From: Desulfobulbaceae bacterium
GTDB lineage: Bacteria; Desulfobacterota; Desulfobulbia; Desulfobulbales; Desulfocapsaceae
DNA: 6,489 bases
NCBI GenBank assembly: GCA_003509305.1
Contig: DOMU01000003.1
Span: 536 to 7,024, forward strand
Direction: 5' to 3'
Position numbers and translations under genes: made by a program. Below, one piece after another: positions 5,481 through 6,489 of the stretch; positions within the stretch are counted from its first letter, which is position 1; each line of letters starts with the position of its first letter. A model generated the notes under the pieces. The model was not told where the DNA came from and searched no databases. It worked only from the letters and a program-made list of their open reading frames with translations.

Positions 5481-6489
5481 ATGCACATTCTCGTCACCGG
5501 CGGCGCCGGTTATATCGGCAGTCATACCTGTCTGGAACTGCTTATGGCCGGGCATCAGGTGACGGTCGTCGATAATCTGGTCAACGCCAAGGAAGAATCT
5601 CTGAAACGGGTGATGGCACTGACTGGCAAAACCCTGACCTTTCATCGGCTCGACCTCTGCGACACTGACGCGTTAAGTCAGGTTTTCCGCGATGCCGCCA
5701 CACCATTTTCAGCCGTTATCCATTTCGCGGGATTGAAGGCGGTCGGCGAATCGGTGGCAAAACCCCTGTGGTACTATCGCAACAACATTGGTGGCACGCT
5801 TTCCCTGTGCCAGGTAATGACTGAATTCGGCTTGAAAAGCCTTGTGTTCAGTTCATCGGCCACCGTGTACGGCAACCCGGCCACCGTGCCCATCACCGAG
5901 GATTTTCCCCTCTCCTGCACCAATCCCTATGGCCGCACCAAACTCATGATAGAAGAGATACTGCGCGACCTGCGGGTAGCCGATTCCGGCTGGCGCATCG
6001 CCCTGTTGCGCTATTTCAACCCGGTGGGGGCGCACAAAAGCGGGCGGATTGGTGAAGACCCGCACGGAATTCCAAACAATTTGATGCCCTACATCAGCCA
6101 GGTCGCCGTCGGTAAACTCAAAGAACTATCGGTTTACGGCGACGACTATCCAACCAAAGATGGGAGCGGCGTGCGCGATTTCATCCACGTCGTCGATCTG
6201 GCCCTGGGCCATGTCGCGGCTATTGACTGGCTGGCGAAAAACGACGGCATCCTCACTTGCAACCTGGGTACAGGGCGCGGCTACAGCGTACTCGATATGA
6301 TTGCCGCCTTCGAGACCGCCACTGGCAGAAAGGTGCCCTACCGCATCGTGGCGCGGCGTCCTGGCGACGTTGCCTCCTGCTACGCCGACCCGTCCCTGGC
6401 CAGACGCGAGCTGGGCTGGAGCGCCAGCCGTGACATCGAGGAAATGTGCGCCGACACCTGGCGCTGGCAGAGTATGAACCCGGATGGTT
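5481..6489 (+). CDS. galE: UDP-glucose 4-epimerase (GalE), last few residues cut by window
   Basis: GalE is a cytoplasmic NAD-dependent extended SDR enzyme that interconverts UDP-glucose and UDP-galactose, the sugar donor for surface glycans and the Leloir pathway. The 336 residues visible are nearly the whole protein (E. coli GalE has 338). Seen: the Rossmann glycine motif [10 protein letters not shown] (G7, G10, G13); FSSSATVYG with the catalytic serine at about 126; the YxxxK pair Y150 and K154 in [17 protein letters not shown] (176-185); and [10 protein letters not shown] (231-240). C300 in DVASCYAD aligns with E. coli Tyr299, the gatekeeper of the sugar pocket; a small residue there, as in human GALE, permits N-acetylated UDP-hexosamines, so UDP-GlcNAc/UDP-GalNAc epimerisation is plausible. 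A good ribosome site, AAGGAAA at 5469-5475, precedes the ATG by 5 nt. The gene starts 232 nt from the divergent acyltransferase gene and probably has its own promoter. Downstream partners are outside the window. Confidence 0.97.
   Translation, partial: MHILVTGGAGYIGSHTCLELLMAGHQVTVVDNLVNAKEESLKRVMALTGKTLTFHRLDLCDTDALSQVFRDAATPFSAVIHFAGLKAVGESVAKPLWYYRNNIGGTLSLCQVMTEFGLKSLVFSSSATVYGNPATVPITEDFPLSCTNPYGRTKLMIEEILRDLRVADSGWRIALLRYFNPVGAHKSGRIGEDPHGIPNNLMPYISQVAVGKLKELSVYGDDYPTKDGSGVRDFIHVVDLALGHVAAIDWLAKNDGILTCNLGTGRGYSVLDMIAAFETATGRKVPYRIVARRPGDVASCYADPSLARRELGWSASRDIEEMCADTWRWQSMNPDG

Overview
The window reads as a piece of a bacterial chromosome from a Gram-negative, probably anaerobic organism with moderate-to-high GC. 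A Desulfobacterota/Desulfuromonadia-type bacterium is a reasonable guess. The guess rests on three things: a hybrid cluster protein with the short cysteine spacing of strict anaerobes, an FNR/HcpR-like palindrome in front of it, and an alginate-type (AlgI plus AlgX/AlgJ-like) O-acetylation gene pair. The lineage is inferred, not proven. There are five protein genes and no rRNA, tRNA, CRISPR array, insertion sequence or phage gene that I can see.

Layout: (1) Bases 1-1293, minus strand: hcp, encoding the hybrid cluster protein (hydroxylamine/NO reductase family), cut off at its C-terminal end by the window edge. (2) Bases 1294-1566: a divergent intergenic region. It holds a perfect TTGAC-N4-GTCAA palindrome placed as a class II activator site for hcp, a weak candidate promoter for the opposite strand, and a leader hairpin. 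(3) Bases 1567-4184, plus strand: a two-gene unit of an AlgI-like MBOAT membrane acyltransferase and an AlgX/AlgJ-like SGNH acetyltransferase, separated by 2 nt. (4) Bases 4211-5248, minus strand: an acyltransferase-3 (OafA-like) membrane protein, convergent with the pair and visibly more AT-rich. (5) Bases 5249-5480: an AT-rich intergenic region with two adjacent hairpins and a TTGACA element. (6) Bases 5481 to the end, plus strand: galE, UDP-glucose 4-epimerase, complete except for the last few residues.

Functional reading: genes 2-4 form a small surface-glycan acylation locus. The MBOAT protein would move acyl groups, most likely acetyl, across the inner membrane, and the SGNH protein would attach them to a polysaccharide on the periplasmic side. 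The acyltransferase-3 protein is a second, mechanistically separate acylation enzyme. GalE supplies UDP-galactose, and possibly UDP-GalNAc because it carries a cysteine at the gatekeeper position, for the same kind of glycan. No glycosyltransferase or polymerase is present, so the glycan is unknown. hcp belongs to nitrosative-stress or nitrogen-oxide metabolism and looks unrelated to its neighbours. I found no clearly novel system. The most useful leads are the well-positioned hcp regulatory site, the combined acylation locus and the GalE specificity residue.
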